Shown here: piece after piece, positions 1 to 8,486 of the stretch | Layout of the letters: the number at the start of each line of letters is the position of its first letter | Position numbering within the stretch: the stretch's first letter is position 1 | Assembly: GCA_021323165.1 (NCBI GenBank) | Contig: JAJTCJ010000010.1 | Location: 1 to 43,946 of the forward strand | Source of the DNA: Bacteroidota bacterium | Lineage (GTDB): Bacteria > Bacteroidota > Bacteroidia > 2-12-FULL-35-15 | Direction: 5' to 3' | Length of the DNA: 43,946 nt | Translations under genes and position numbers: made by a program | The notes under the pieces: generated by a model | The model's database searches: none | The model's input: only the letters and a program-made list of their open reading frames with translations | Told to the model about the DNA's origin: nothing

Positions 1-29
1 CTGCTTTTCTTTAAAAATGTTAGGACGAA

Positions 30-62
30 TTGTTTGTTTTATTAGATAAAGTGTTATTTTTG
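30..62 (+). promoter_or_regulatory. Predicted Bacteroidota-type promoter of the first lipoprotein gene
   Basis: A -7 element TATTTTTG fits TAnnTTTG at 55-62. TTG triplets at 30-32 and 34-36 give -33 spacings of 22 and 18 bases, both within the usual range. Transcription would start near position 68, about 55 bases before the lipoprotein start codon at 126. This is motif matching only; AT-rich DNA produces such matches by chance. Confidence 0.5.
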
Positions 63-125
63 GACTTTCATTCAAATTACGGATGAAGGACATAAAACAA
101 AACCATCTATAAAACATACGTTGAA

Positions 126-1022
126 ATGAGATTGAAACCTATTACTTTAAAAGGAGCTTTATTATTATTGTCCGTTCCCGCCATTTTAGCTTCAGGATGT
201 GGTAATGACAATGCAAAAGATGGAGATGACCTACCACCTGTTGATAGTACTCAAACAACAATTCTGAATGTGAACGGGGAGATCTTCAGTATTCCTTCTC
301 CTATCCAGACAGCATTTCTTATAAAGAACAGCGGAGCTTCTTATACAAAAGATATCCTAAATGCTTCAAGTAAATCCTCACAATACTCCACTAATTTCTC
401 CAAAGCTTTAAACCTTGGGATCTACGGTGCTGATCTTGGTTATGTAACTATTTATGATCAGACACAGGATGCTATCGGTTACCTGAATGCTGCGAAAAAA
501 CTTGCTGATGAGCTTGGAGTATCCGGTGCATTCGACACACAAACCCTTGAGCGTTTTCAAAAGAACCTGGGTAATAAAGATTCGATGCTTGTATTGGTAG
601 GGGTTGCTTACCGTTCAAGTGATGCTTATTTAAAGAACAATGACCGCAGCGATGTAAGTGGACTTGTACTTGCTGGCGGATGGGTAGAAAGCTTGTACTT
701 TGCTACTAATGTTTACAAAACAAAACCAAGCGAAGATGTAAAGCACCGTATTGCAGAACAAAAATCTTCTCTACAAAGCCTTATCAAATTACTGACTCCT
801 TTCTATTCACAACCTGAATACACTGAGTTCATTGATAATTTAAATGACCTTTCAACTGTTTTTGACGGTGTTGAATTCCAGTACAAGTATGAAAAACCAA
901 CAACGGATGCTGAAAAGAAAATAACAACGATCAACAGCAAAACAGAAGTGAAGATCACACCTGAACAAATTGAATCTATTTCACAAAAAGTTAAGAACCT
1001 GAGAAGTCAGGTTGTTGGATAA
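126..1022 (+). CDS. Putative lipoprotein, paralogue of the one at 42238-43083
   Basis: The 298-residue product starts with a lipoprotein signal: a basic start, a hydrophobic stretch and the lipobox ASGC with the lipidated Cys at residue 25. The mature part is soluble and mostly helical. I recognise no named domain. It is clearly related to the lipoprotein at 42238-43083: both have IPSP soon after the linker, an SG..Y...(I/L)LN segment, LN.G.Y..DL.Y, and a later G.W(I/V)ES.Y. In both places the lipoprotein gene lies upstream of the same type of large ABC transporter, so a shared function at the envelope with that transporter is inferred. The gene is preceded by a plausible promoter at 30-62 and followed after 51 bases by a small exported protein gene. 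Function unknown. Confidence 0.8.
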   Translation: MRLKPITLKGALLLLSVPAILASGCGNDNAKDGDDLPPVDSTQTTILNVNGEIFSIPSPIQTAFLIKNSGASYTKDILNASSKSSQYSTNFSKALNLGIYGADLGYVTIYDQTQDAIGYLNAAKKLADELGVSGAFDTQTLERFQKNLGNKDSMLVLVGVAYRSSDAYLKNNDRSDVSGLVLAGGWVESLYFATNVYKTKPSEDVKHRIAEQKSSLQSLIKLLTPFYSQPEYTEFIDNLNDLSTVFDGVEFQYKYEKPTTDAEKKITTINSKTEVKITPEQIESISQKVKNLRSQVVG

Positions 1023-1073
1023 TTTTAGGTTTCAACAATTTACACAACGAATACAAAACATAGAATATATAAT

Positions 1074-1447
1074 ATGAAAAAAGGATTTTTAACATTAGCC
1101 GTTGTAGTTTGCGGATTATTCATCACCAATACTTCATCTGCTCAGATCAGCAATACCGTGCATTGTTGATGAACGCTGATGAAACAGCAGAATTCCACAC
1201 AACATTATACGGAGGTACTTTATATCGTGTTGCTGCATGCAGCGGATTATCTGACGGAAACCTGATATTCTCTGTTTACGATTCTGAGCATAACTTATTA
1301 TTTACAAACAGTGAATTTAAAAATTCTCCGTACTGGGATTTTAAGATCACTCATACACTTGAATGCGTAATTGAGGCGAAGCTTGATGGTGGTGCACAGG
1401 GCTCCGGAAGAGCGGTAGTATTAATAGGCTTCAAACAACAGAAATAA
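1074..1447 (+). pseudogene. Small exported protein, split by a one-base frameshift
   Basis: An ATG at 1074 opens a frame encoding a clean signal peptide (MKKGFLTLAVVVCGLFI..., ending TSSAQ) that hits a stop after 31 codons. The rest of the protein is in another frame and runs to 1447 without a signal of its own; the only start in that frame is a TTG at 1109 whose first residues make no sense as a leader. Adding one base after 1145 joins SSAQ to (D)QQYRALLMNADETAEF and gives one protein of about 124 residues. The mature part looks beta-rich (TLYGGTLYRVAACSG, LIFSVYD) and ends in KQQK; no family recognised. A GG-to-G loss is the likely lesion. It could be a true mutation or a sequencing error. 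A terminator follows at 1471-1506. Confidence 0.75.
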
Positions 1448-1470
1448 CATTTTTACACAAAACATCAGAA

Positions 1471-1506
1471 GGCATTAATTACTGCGGTATTAATGTCTTT
1501 TTTTTT
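1471..1506 (+). terminator. Rho-independent terminator between the small exported gene and the ABC gene
   Basis: Arms 1471-1479 and 1489-1497 form a 9-bp stem with one G-U pair and a 9-base loop, followed by nine T residues. It ends only 25 bases before the ATG of the ABC gene at 1532, and I see no promoter in those 25 bases, so the ABC gene is probably fed by read-through past this hairpin. Confidence 0.8.
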
Positions 1507-1531
1507 CTGATCATATTTAAACTATTCCAAT

Positions 1532-4500
1532 ATGAGTGAACGTATATTGAAGGCTCTCATGCAGATGTTTGCCATCATTGCAAGGGTTGATGGAATCAAC
1601 GATAACGGCCGTTTAATTGTACAATCATTCTTAAAACAGCAATTAAACCAGGAACTTGTTGATCAGTATCTGGCGATTTTTGATGATTTTCTTGAAGCAC
1701 ATCACCAGGTCACAAAAAAGAAAGATGGTACTGCTAAACGTACCTCTCTTAATTCAGTTAAGATCTTAAAGATATGTACACAGATCAACAGCGAACTTAC
1801 ACAGGTTCAGAAAGTAGTTGTACTTATCAGGCTAATTGAATTTATTAACTCTAACGCTGATATTTCAGAACAGGAATTAGAATTCATTACAACAGTTGCT
1901 GAAACATTTAACATCGAAGACGAAGAGTACAAACGCTGCATGAGCTTTGTACGTGCCAATGAAGATATTATTCCCGATTCTCCTTATGTTCTCGTAATCG
2001 ACAATAAGACCTCTCACGATCTCAAAGAAACAAAACATCTTTACGCTGAAGGAGTAACAGGGCAAGCCCGCGTTCTATGGATACCGAGCGTTAATATGTA
2101 CGCGTTGTTGTACTTTGGAAAGAGCGAACTGCTTCTTAACGGACAGATCCTTATCCAACGTAAGATGTATATTCTTACTCCTGGATCATCATTAAGAAGC
2201 TCAAAAGTTAAGCCTGTATATTACAGTGATATCTTAAGTACATTCATGAGTGATACTTCGAAAGCGAAAGTATCTTTTGTTGTACAAAATTTGGAATATA
2301 AATTCAAAGGCGGAAAACTAGGTCTTCGTGATATTAATTTCTCTGAAGAGTCAGGAAAGCTTATCGGGATCATGGGTGGTTCGGGTGCAGGTAAATCAAC
2401 TTTACTTAATGTACTGAACAGCAATGAAGTTCCAAGTGGCGGTGCTGTTAAAATAAACGGAATAAATATTCATACCCAAAAGAATCAGATCGAAGGTGTG
2501 ATAGGACACGTATCCCAGGATGACCTTCTGATAGAAGAATTAACTGTTTTCCAGAATTTATTTTACAACGCGAAATTATGTTTTGGAGATAAAAATGATG
2601 CTGAGATCTCTGAAATGGTTGTTAAGGTTCTTACCGATATTGGTTTGATCGAAACACGGGATCTGAAAGTGGGAAGTCCACTTGAAAAAACAATTTCCGG
2701 AGGTCAGCGTAAACGTTTGAACATAGCCCTGGAATTGATCCGCGAGCCTTCTGTTCTTTTTGTTGATGAGCCTACATCAGGATTATCTTCAAGAGATTCA
2801 GAAAATATCATGGACTTACTTAAAGAGCTTGCACTTAAAGGTAAACTTGTGTTTGTTGTTATTCACCAGCCTTCATCAGACATTTTTAAAATGTTTGACA
2901 AACTGATGATCCTTGATGTTGGCGGTTATCCTATCTACTACGGAAACCCGGTAGATTCTGTTATTTATTTCAAAACGGTGGTTAATCATGCCAACAGTAA
3001 TGAAAGTGAATGTATAGAATGCGGTAACGTAAATCCTGAACAGGTATTCAATATTATTGAATCGAAAGTATTGGATGAATACGGTAACCTTACCCTGAAC
3101 AGAAAAACATCTCCTGCTGAATGGAATTCATTCTATAAAGAAAAGATCGAAAAGAAAGTTGAAGACGCTGGAGTATTTACTGAGATTCCTGAAAGCACTT
3201 TCAAACGTCCTAATAAATTTAACCAGTTCAAGGTTTTTATTACGCGTGATGTTCTCTCTAAGCTTACAAATAAACAATATTTATCAATCAACTTATTAGA
3301 GGCTCCTGTACTTGCATTCATCCTCTCCTATTTAATAAAGTTCTACAATACTGATCTTTCTAATAAAGTAGGTTACATCTTCCGTGAAAACGAAAATCTT
3401 CCGGCCTATTTATTTATGGCTGTTGTTGTTGCACTGTTTATCGGATTAACTGTGAGTGCCGAGGAGATCATTCGTGACCGTAAGATCCAGAAACGTGAAT
3501 CATTCCTTAATCTTAGTAAAGGCAGCTATTTGTGGAGTAAGATCATCATCATGTTTGTTCTTTCCGCTATTCAGACATTTATGTTTGTTATGGTAGGAAA
3601 TTATGTTCTTGAAATTCATGGAATGAATATGTCTTACTGGATGGTTCTATTCACAACTTCATGTTTCGCTAACATGTTAGGACTGAATATTTCTGCAAGC
3701 TTTAATTCTGCTGTAACGATCTATATCCTTATTCCTTTCCTTATCATCCCTCAGTTGTTACTAAGTGGGGTAATCGTAAAATTCGATAAGCTGAATCCTG
3801 CAATTACGTCTCAGAGTTATGTGCCTTTTTCAGGAGAGATCATGACATCGAGATGGGCATTTGAAGCATTAGCGATCAAACAATTCAAGGATAATAAATT
3901 TGATAAGGATCTTTACAAGTATGATAAAGCTATCAGTATAGCCACTTACAAAAAAGATTACTGGCTGACTGAAATGAATAAGAAGCTGGACTTCTCAGAA
4001 ACGAACTATAATAAACCAGAAAGAAAACAGGAAGTTGTTGCTGCACTTGCGATGATCAAAAAAGAGATCGAAAAAGAACTTAGTGTTAAAACAAATGCTA
4101 AAGTAAAATGTACTGGTTTAAGCAAACTTAATATTGGTGCATTCGGTCCTACAGCAGCAGCTCAGATCAGAAACTGCCTTGAAGATCTGAAACTTAATTA
4201 CCAGAGAAATTTTAAGAATGCAACTGAACTGAAAGACAAAGAAGTTAGCCAGCTTACAAAAGATTCGGTGGCACGTGCCAGATTCCAGAAGGATAAAGAC
4301 GATTATCAGAACGAGAGTTTAAGCGATCTTGTGAAGAACCGCACGACTCCATATCGTATCCTTGACCTTAACGGTGAGTATGTGCAGAAGATAGAGCCTG
4401 TTTACCTTGATCCGGCTTCCAATTATGGCAGAGCACATTTCTTTGCTCCACGTAAGAAATTCTTCGGAGCCTATTATGATACATTCTGGTTTAACCTTTG

Positions 4501-4615
4501 TGTTATCTGGGGAATGTCGCTTGTTTTAGGTATCACATTATATTTTGATGTATTGAAAAAATTCATCAACCTGTTAGAGAACATTTTCAGCAGCATAGGA
4601 CGAAAGAGAAAATAA
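1532..4615 (+). CDS. Large ABCG-type ABC transporter with TerB-like and FHA-like N-terminal regions
   Basis: This 1027-residue protein fuses ATPase and membrane domain. Residues 1-140 are a helical TerB-like region with acidic ISEQELEFI-type helices. Residues 170-240 resemble an FHA-like beta domain (LLNGQ, TPGSSLRSSK). The ATPase follows: Walker A GGSGAGKST at 282-290, signature ISGGQRKR at 388-395, Walker B with D412-E413, and H-loop His445. A CIECGN motif follows the ATPase. The membrane part has helices near 586-606, 626-645, 670-690, 703-725, 730-750 and 986-1008, with a charged loop of about 235 residues before the last helix, the ABCG order. The substrate cannot be read from sequence. 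A paralogue lies at 38484-41495. A hairpin and then a histidine kinase gene follow. The domain names TerB and FHA are my inference; the ABCG-type assignment is firm. Confidence 0.88.
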   Translation: MSERILKALMQMFAIIARVDGINDNGRLIVQSFLKQQLNQELVDQYLAIFDDFLEAHHQVTKKKDGTAKRTSLNSVKILKICTQINSELTQVQKVVVLIRLIEFINSNADISEQELEFITTVAETFNIEDEEYKRCMSFVRANEDIIPDSPYVLVIDNKTSHDLKETKHLYAEGVTGQARVLWIPSVNMYALLYFGKSELLLNGQILIQRKMYILTPGSSLRSSKVKPVYYSDILSTFMSDTSKAKVSFVVQNLEYKFKGGKLGLRDINFSEESGKLIGIMGGSGAGKSTLLNVLNSNEVPSGGAVKINGINIHTQKNQIEGVIGHVSQDDLLIEELTVFQNLFYNAKLCFGDKNDAEISEMVVKVLTDIGLIETRDLKVGSPLEKTISGGQRKRLNIALELIREPSVLFVDEPTSGLSSRDSENIMDLLKELALKGKLVFVVIHQPSSDIFKMFDKLMILDVGGYPIYYGNPVDSVIYFKTVVNHANSNESECIECGNVNPEQVFNIIESKVLDEYGNLTLNRKTSPAEWNSFYKEKIEKKVEDAGVFTEIPESTFKRPNKFNQFKVFITRDVLSKLTNKQYLSINLLEAPVLAFILSYLIKFYNTDLSNKVGYIFRENENLPAYLFMAVVVALFIGLTVSAEEIIRDRKIQKRESFLNLSKGSYLWSKIIIMFVLSAIQTFMFVMVGNYVLEIHGMNMSYWMVLFTTSCFANMLGLNISASFNSAVTIYILIPFLIIPQLLLSGVIVKFDKLNPAITSQSYVPFSGEIMTSRWAFEALAIKQFKDNKFDKDLYKYDKAISIATYKKDYWLTEMNKKLDFSETNYNKPERKQEVVAALAMIKKEIEKELSVKTNAKVKCTGLSKLNIGAFGPTAAAQIRNCLEDLKLNYQRNFKNATELKDKEVSQLTKDSVARARFQKDKDDYQNESLSDLVKNRTTPYRILDLNGEYVQKIEPVYLDPASNYGRAHFFAPRKKFFGAYYDTFWFNLCVIWGMSLVLGITLYFDVLKKFINLLENIFSSIGRKRK

Positions 4616-4632
4616 CAAAGAATAATCTTTAT

Positions 4633-4673
4633 ATAAGAAGGGAATGCTTAAAAACATTCCCTTCTTATTTTAT
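4633..4673 (+). terminator. Strong hairpin after the ABC gene, directly before the kinase gene
   Basis: Arms 4633-4646 and 4655-4668 pair perfectly over 14 bp around an 8-base loop, followed by a short T-rich run. It lies 17 bases after the ABC stop codon. The U-tract is weak, so it may be an attenuator rather than a full stop, since the kinase gene begins at 4683 with no evident promoter in between. The hairpin covers an upstream in-frame ATG at 4644 and argues for the start at 4683. Confidence 0.7.
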
Positions 4674-4682
4674 CGGGTAATA

Positions 4683-7640
4683 ATGAAATTAAGATCAGGT
4701 GCAGCAATAATGATACTGCTCGTGTGCAACATTGCTGTCGCACAGGTTCTGCCTTTTATATCAGAAAAGAGTCTGTCACCTGAAATGAAGTATTCAATTC
4801 AAACCTGGACAACTGAAAACGGACTTCCTCAGAATTCAATTAATGATATTGCACAAACCAAAGACGGATATCTGTGGCTGGCCACCTTTGATGGAGTTGT
4901 AAAATTTGACGGAGTTAAGTTTACCACATACAACACTTCTAATATTTCTGCTTTTAAAACCAATGGTATTAAGAACCTTTTTGTAGATCTTGAAGACCGG
5001 CTGTGGATCATTGGTGTTGACGGATCATTGACCGCATATTTACAAAATGAATTTAGATCCTATTCTCTTCCCGCAAAACTTAATATCTATTCGAATGTTA
5101 TTGTTGACTATCTCGATGAATCAATCCTCATCTTATGCTCAAACAATAAATTGTATCAATTTAAAAATGGGAAATTCTCTGTATTGGATATCAAGCCTCC
5201 GGGAAAAATGAACGCTATTGAAAGTCTAAATACTAATCAATTATACATTGCCGCAGATAATGGCTTATTCAGCTTTATAAATAAAGAATATCATGAGTTC
5301 ACTGAGATAAAAGGAAAGAAAGTTTCACAGCTTAATCATTCTCCTTTTTCTGAAGTACTTGCTGAAACAGAATCAGGATTGTATGAAGTTCATGCAGGCA
5401 GCTGTAAGTCTGTCTATCTTAAACCAGGCCTTACTTCACTGTTGCATAATTCACTGGCGTTTAATGAAGAAAAACAACTCTGCTTTCTCACAGAGAACGG
5501 AGTGTTTTTTCAGGATGGCTCTCAGGTAAATACGGCATCAGGTCTTTCTTCCAACAGTATTCGTTCAATGTTTGTGGATCATGAAAGAAATTTATGGATA
5601 GGAACCAACAATGGTGGATTAAATAAGCTTAAACATAAATTATTTAGATCATATTCGAAAGAGGATGGAATGCTTTCTGATGTCTGCACGGGAATTACTA
5701 AGTCGAAAAGCGGAGAAATTTATATCGGAAATAACTGCGGGGGTGTTTCGGAATTTTATAAAGGTCAATTTAAGCAAGGATTAAAACCATTAAAGGATAA
5801 ATGTGTGTGGTCCGTAATGGGAGATCAGGAAAACAACTTATGGGTTAGTATCTATGGCAATGGGTTAAATAAAATAAGTAATGATAAGGTAACATCCTAT
5901 TCAACAGCGGATGGGCTTAACAGTCCAATGGTCTTTTCATTCTATCAGGATGAGCAGAAAAAAATATGGCTTGGTACATCAAACGGACTCTGTTATTCAA
6001 CTCCCCAGGGTTTTATAAAAACAGATACGGGTTTTCATCAGGGCATCTGTTATATCTATAAAGACAGAAACTCACAGATATGGTTAGGAACAAGTGCCGG
6101 CCTTGCAGTATTAGAGAATGACAAAATAATTCTTAAAGATACAGCTAATGGCTACAAACGTTCTTCTGTCCGTTTTATTTATGAGGACAGTGACAGGACA
6201 CTTTGGATAGGATATCATGGTGAAGGACTGGCAAGGATTAAAAATGACAGAATCTTTTATTTTAACCAGTACACTCCCCTGCTTAATAAAAACGTATGGA
6301 GTATTGCAGAAGATATCAACGGCAACCTATGGCTTCCATCCAATTCAGGGATGTATGTGGTAGATAAAAAAGAACTTAACGGCTTTGCAGATTATGTCAG
6401 CACCGAAATTAATCCTGTTTTACTTACAAAAGAAGATGGGCTAAAAAGTGTTGAGTTCAATGGAGGATTCCAGCCATCGATGCTAAAAGATTCAAATGGT
6501 GAATTTTGGTTTCCGACAGTTAAAGGTGTTTCAGTGATTAACCCTCTGCAGCTTTTCAAACCACATAACCGTGCACATATTTTAATTGAAGGAGCAAGAA
6601 CTGATGCCACTGAGTTATCATTGAGCAATGGCATAAAGTTGAATCCCGATAATAACTCATTACAGATCACTTTCACCTGTCCTACTTTTACAAATCCCTC
6701 AAAAATTTTCTTTGAATATAAAATTGAAGGGCTAAATGAGGATTGGATCAATAATGGAAACTCACGCGAGATCCGTTTATCGAAGCTCCCACCCGGCAGT
6801 TATCTGTTAAAGATCAAAGCTGCCGGTAATCCATCCATCTCAGAGGCTTCAATAAAAATTGTAATGGATGCCGAATGGTGGGAAAAGCCACATGTTGTTA
6901 TTATTACCAGTCTCGTTCTTCTTATGATGGTTATTTTAACAACAATACTCATAATTACCAGGGTCAGGAAAAGTGAAAAATTAAAAACGCAGATCAACAG
7001 GCAATATGCGAATATTGAGCTGAGGGCACTTCAGGCCCAGATGAATCCACATTTCATATTCAATTGCCTTAATTCGATCCAGCATTTTATTATTGTAAAC
7101 GATGAAGTATCGGCAAGTAAATACCTTACGAAATTTTCAATGCTGATGCGTAAATTCCTTGAGCATTCAAAATCAAATATTGTTACTCTTCAGGAAGAAA
7201 TAGAACTTCTTCGTTTGTATATCGAATTAGAATCATTACGGAGCAAGCACAAATTTAATTTTACATTAAAAATAGATCCTGAAATAGATATTTTCAATAT
7301 GGAAATTCCGGGCATGTTGTTCCAGCCATTCGTTGAAAATTCTATTACCCATGGTTTATTTAACCTCGAACGAAAAGGAAATCTTTCACTTACGTTTGAA
7401 CTGGAAGATGGTTATTTAAAGGGAACAATAGAAGACGATGGAGTTGGCCGGAAACGATCTTCAGAGATAAACGCAGCTGTTTACAAAGACCATGCTTCAA
7501 GAGGAATGGAGATAGTTAAAGAAAGAATAAGAGTTCTTAACTTTATTGAGAATATGAGAATCGAATTAGAGGTAATTGACAAAGTAAGCCATGATAATGT
7601 TTGTGAAGGAACAAAAGTGATTATCAAAATACCAATTTAG
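4683..7640 (+). CDS. Propeller-type sensor histidine kinase, LytS-like HisKA
   Basis: From the preferred start at 4683 the protein has 985 residues and a signal peptide ending NIAVAQ. The in-frame ATG at 4644 would add 13 residues inside a hairpin and spoil the leader. Residues 25-600 contain two-component-regulator propeller repeats (SLWLAT, LWIGTNNGG, IWLGTS types), followed by a Y_Y_Y domain near 640-715 and one membrane helix near 736-760. The kinase has the LytS-type phosphoacceptor box QMNPHFIFN with His790 and a HATPase region with the N-box FQPFVENSITHGL and DDGVGRKR. It should sense a periplasmic ligand and phosphorylate the LytTR regulator that starts 3 bases after its stop. The signal is unknown. 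Its input half matches the phosphatase receptor at 10036-13224, but the output differs. Confidence 0.9.
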   Translation: MKLRSGAAIMILLVCNIAVAQVLPFISEKSLSPEMKYSIQTWTTENGLPQNSINDIAQTKDGYLWLATFDGVVKFDGVKFTTYNTSNISAFKTNGIKNLFVDLEDRLWIIGVDGSLTAYLQNEFRSYSLPAKLNIYSNVIVDYLDESILILCSNNKLYQFKNGKFSVLDIKPPGKMNAIESLNTNQLYIAADNGLFSFINKEYHEFTEIKGKKVSQLNHSPFSEVLAETESGLYEVHAGSCKSVYLKPGLTSLLHNSLAFNEEKQLCFLTENGVFFQDGSQVNTASGLSSNSIRSMFVDHERNLWIGTNNGGLNKLKHKLFRSYSKEDGMLSDVCTGITKSKSGEIYIGNNCGGVSEFYKGQFKQGLKPLKDKCVWSVMGDQENNLWVSIYGNGLNKISNDKVTSYSTADGLNSPMVFSFYQDEQKKIWLGTSNGLCYSTPQGFIKTDTGFHQGICYIYKDRNSQIWLGTSAGLAVLENDKIILKDTANGYKRSSVRFIYEDSDRTLWIGYHGEGLARIKNDRIFYFNQYTPLLNKNVWSIAEDINGNLWLPSNSGMYVVDKKELNGFADYVSTEINPVLLTKEDGLKSVEFNGGFQPSMLKDSNGEFWFPTVKGVSVINPLQLFKPHNRAHILIEGARTDATELSLSNGIKLNPDNNSLQITFTCPTFTNPSKIFFEYKIEGLNEDWINNGNSREIRLSKLPPGSYLLKIKAAGNPSISEASIKIVMDAEWWEKPHVVIITSLVLLMMVILTTILIITRVRKSEKLKTQINRQYANIELRALQAQMNPHFIFNCLNSIQHFIIVNDEVSASKYLTKFSMLMRKFLEHSKSNIVTLQEEIELLRLYIELESLRSKHKFNFTLKIDPEIDIFNMEIPGMLFQPFVENSITHGLFNLERKGNLSLTFELEDGYLKGTIEDDGVGRKRSSEINAAVYKDHASRGMEIVKERIRVLNFIENMRIELEVIDKVSHDNVCEGTKVIIKIPI

Positions 7641-7643
7641 AAA

Positions 7644-8399
7644 ATGATAAAGACAGTTATTGTTGATGATGAAGAACTGGGACGAAGCGTTCTGAGCAAC
7701 CTTATCCGAAAGTATTGCCCTGACTTAAGTGTTGTAGGTATGGCTGGTTCACTCAAAGAAGCTAAAAAAATAATTGAGGAAGTTAATCCTTCATTAGTAT
7801 TCCTGGATGTTGAAATGCCAGGCGGCTCAGGTTTTGACCTTTTGGAAAGTTTAAGCGATCGCTCATTTTCCTTGATCTTTACAACTGCTTATGATCAGTA
7901 TGCAGTAAAGGCTTTTAAATACAGTGCGATCGATTATCTTTTAAAACCAATTAATATAGAGGAACTTATCAATGCTGTAAAGAAGATCTCCACTTCAGAG
8001 GGTCAGAAGAACCAGGCTTCTTCTATGAAACATTTAATGGAAAGTTATAACAATTCAGGTATATCAGTGAGCAGCAACAAGATTGCTTTACCTACACAAC
8101 AGGGACTTGAATTTGTTGATATAAAAGATCTTATTCATTGTGAAGCGGATGGGAAACATACGTTTTGTACGATAAAAGATGGACGAAAACTTCATTGTAC
8201 CCGCAGCATGAAGGACTTTGAAGAGCAGCTGGAACAGTTTGGTTTTTGTCGGATACACCATGCTCATTTAGTAAACCTTGATCATATAAAACAATACAAT
8301 AAAGGCGATGGCGGACAAGTAATTATGTCGAACGGTGAAGAGGTAACGGTTTCCAAAAGAAAGAAAGAAGAATTTCTGAAGAGGTTGAATAAAATCTGA
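7644..8399 (+). CDS. LytTR-family response regulator
   Basis: The 251-residue protein has an N-terminal receiver domain (residues 3-120) with acidic pair D8-D9, phosphoacceptor D55 in VFLDVEMPG, the switch Thr in FTTAYDQYAVKAF and the invariant Lys in YLLKP. A LytTR DNA-binding domain follows at about 147-250 (ALPTQQGLEFV, LIHCEADG, FCRIHHAHLVNL). Proteins of this kind bind DNA as dimers when the receiver is phosphorylated. Only 3 bases separate it from the kinase gene, so the two form a cognate pair. Its targets are unknown; the upstream ABC/lipoprotein genes are candidates by position only. Confidence 0.95.
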   Translation: MIKTVIVDDEELGRSVLSNLIRKYCPDLSVVGMAGSLKEAKKIIEEVNPSLVFLDVEMPGGSGFDLLESLSDRSFSLIFTTAYDQYAVKAFKYSAIDYLLKPINIEELINAVKKISTSEGQKNQASSMKHLMESYNNSGISVSSNKIALPTQQGLEFVDIKDLIHCEADGKHTFCTIKDGRKLHCTRSMKDFEEQLEQFGFCRIHHAHLVNLDHIKQYNKGDGGQVIMSNGEEVTVSKRKKEEFLKRLNKI

Positions 8400-8442
8400 G
8401 CTGGAAAAACATTACGTTAAAGCTTCAACACATATTAAAGGC

Positions 8443-8472
8443 TTGACTTATGGACAATTTGTCCTATTTTTG
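8443..8472 (+). promoter_or_regulatory. Predicted promoter of the UVR-motif exported protein gene
   Basis: TTG at 8443-8445 and TATTTTTG at 8465-8472 are separated by 19 bases, matching the Bacteroidota form TTG-N19-TAnnTTTG. The start codon is at 8487, so the leader would be very short, about 9 bases. Confidence 0.6.
8452..8464. promoter_or_regulatory. Perfect palindrome in the promoter spacer, possible operator
   Basis: GGACAA-T-TTGTCC is a perfect 6+1+6 inverted repeat that fills the spacer between the -33 and -7 elements and abuts the -7 box. A protein bound here would block RNA polymerase. No binding protein can be assigned. Confidence 0.45.
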
Positions 8473-8486
8473 ATCAAAAAACAACC

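Noticed and set aside
4644-7640. Kinase start at 4644
   Set aside because: The codon falls inside a 14-bp stem hairpin and the extra residues precede a normal signal peptide that starts at 4683.
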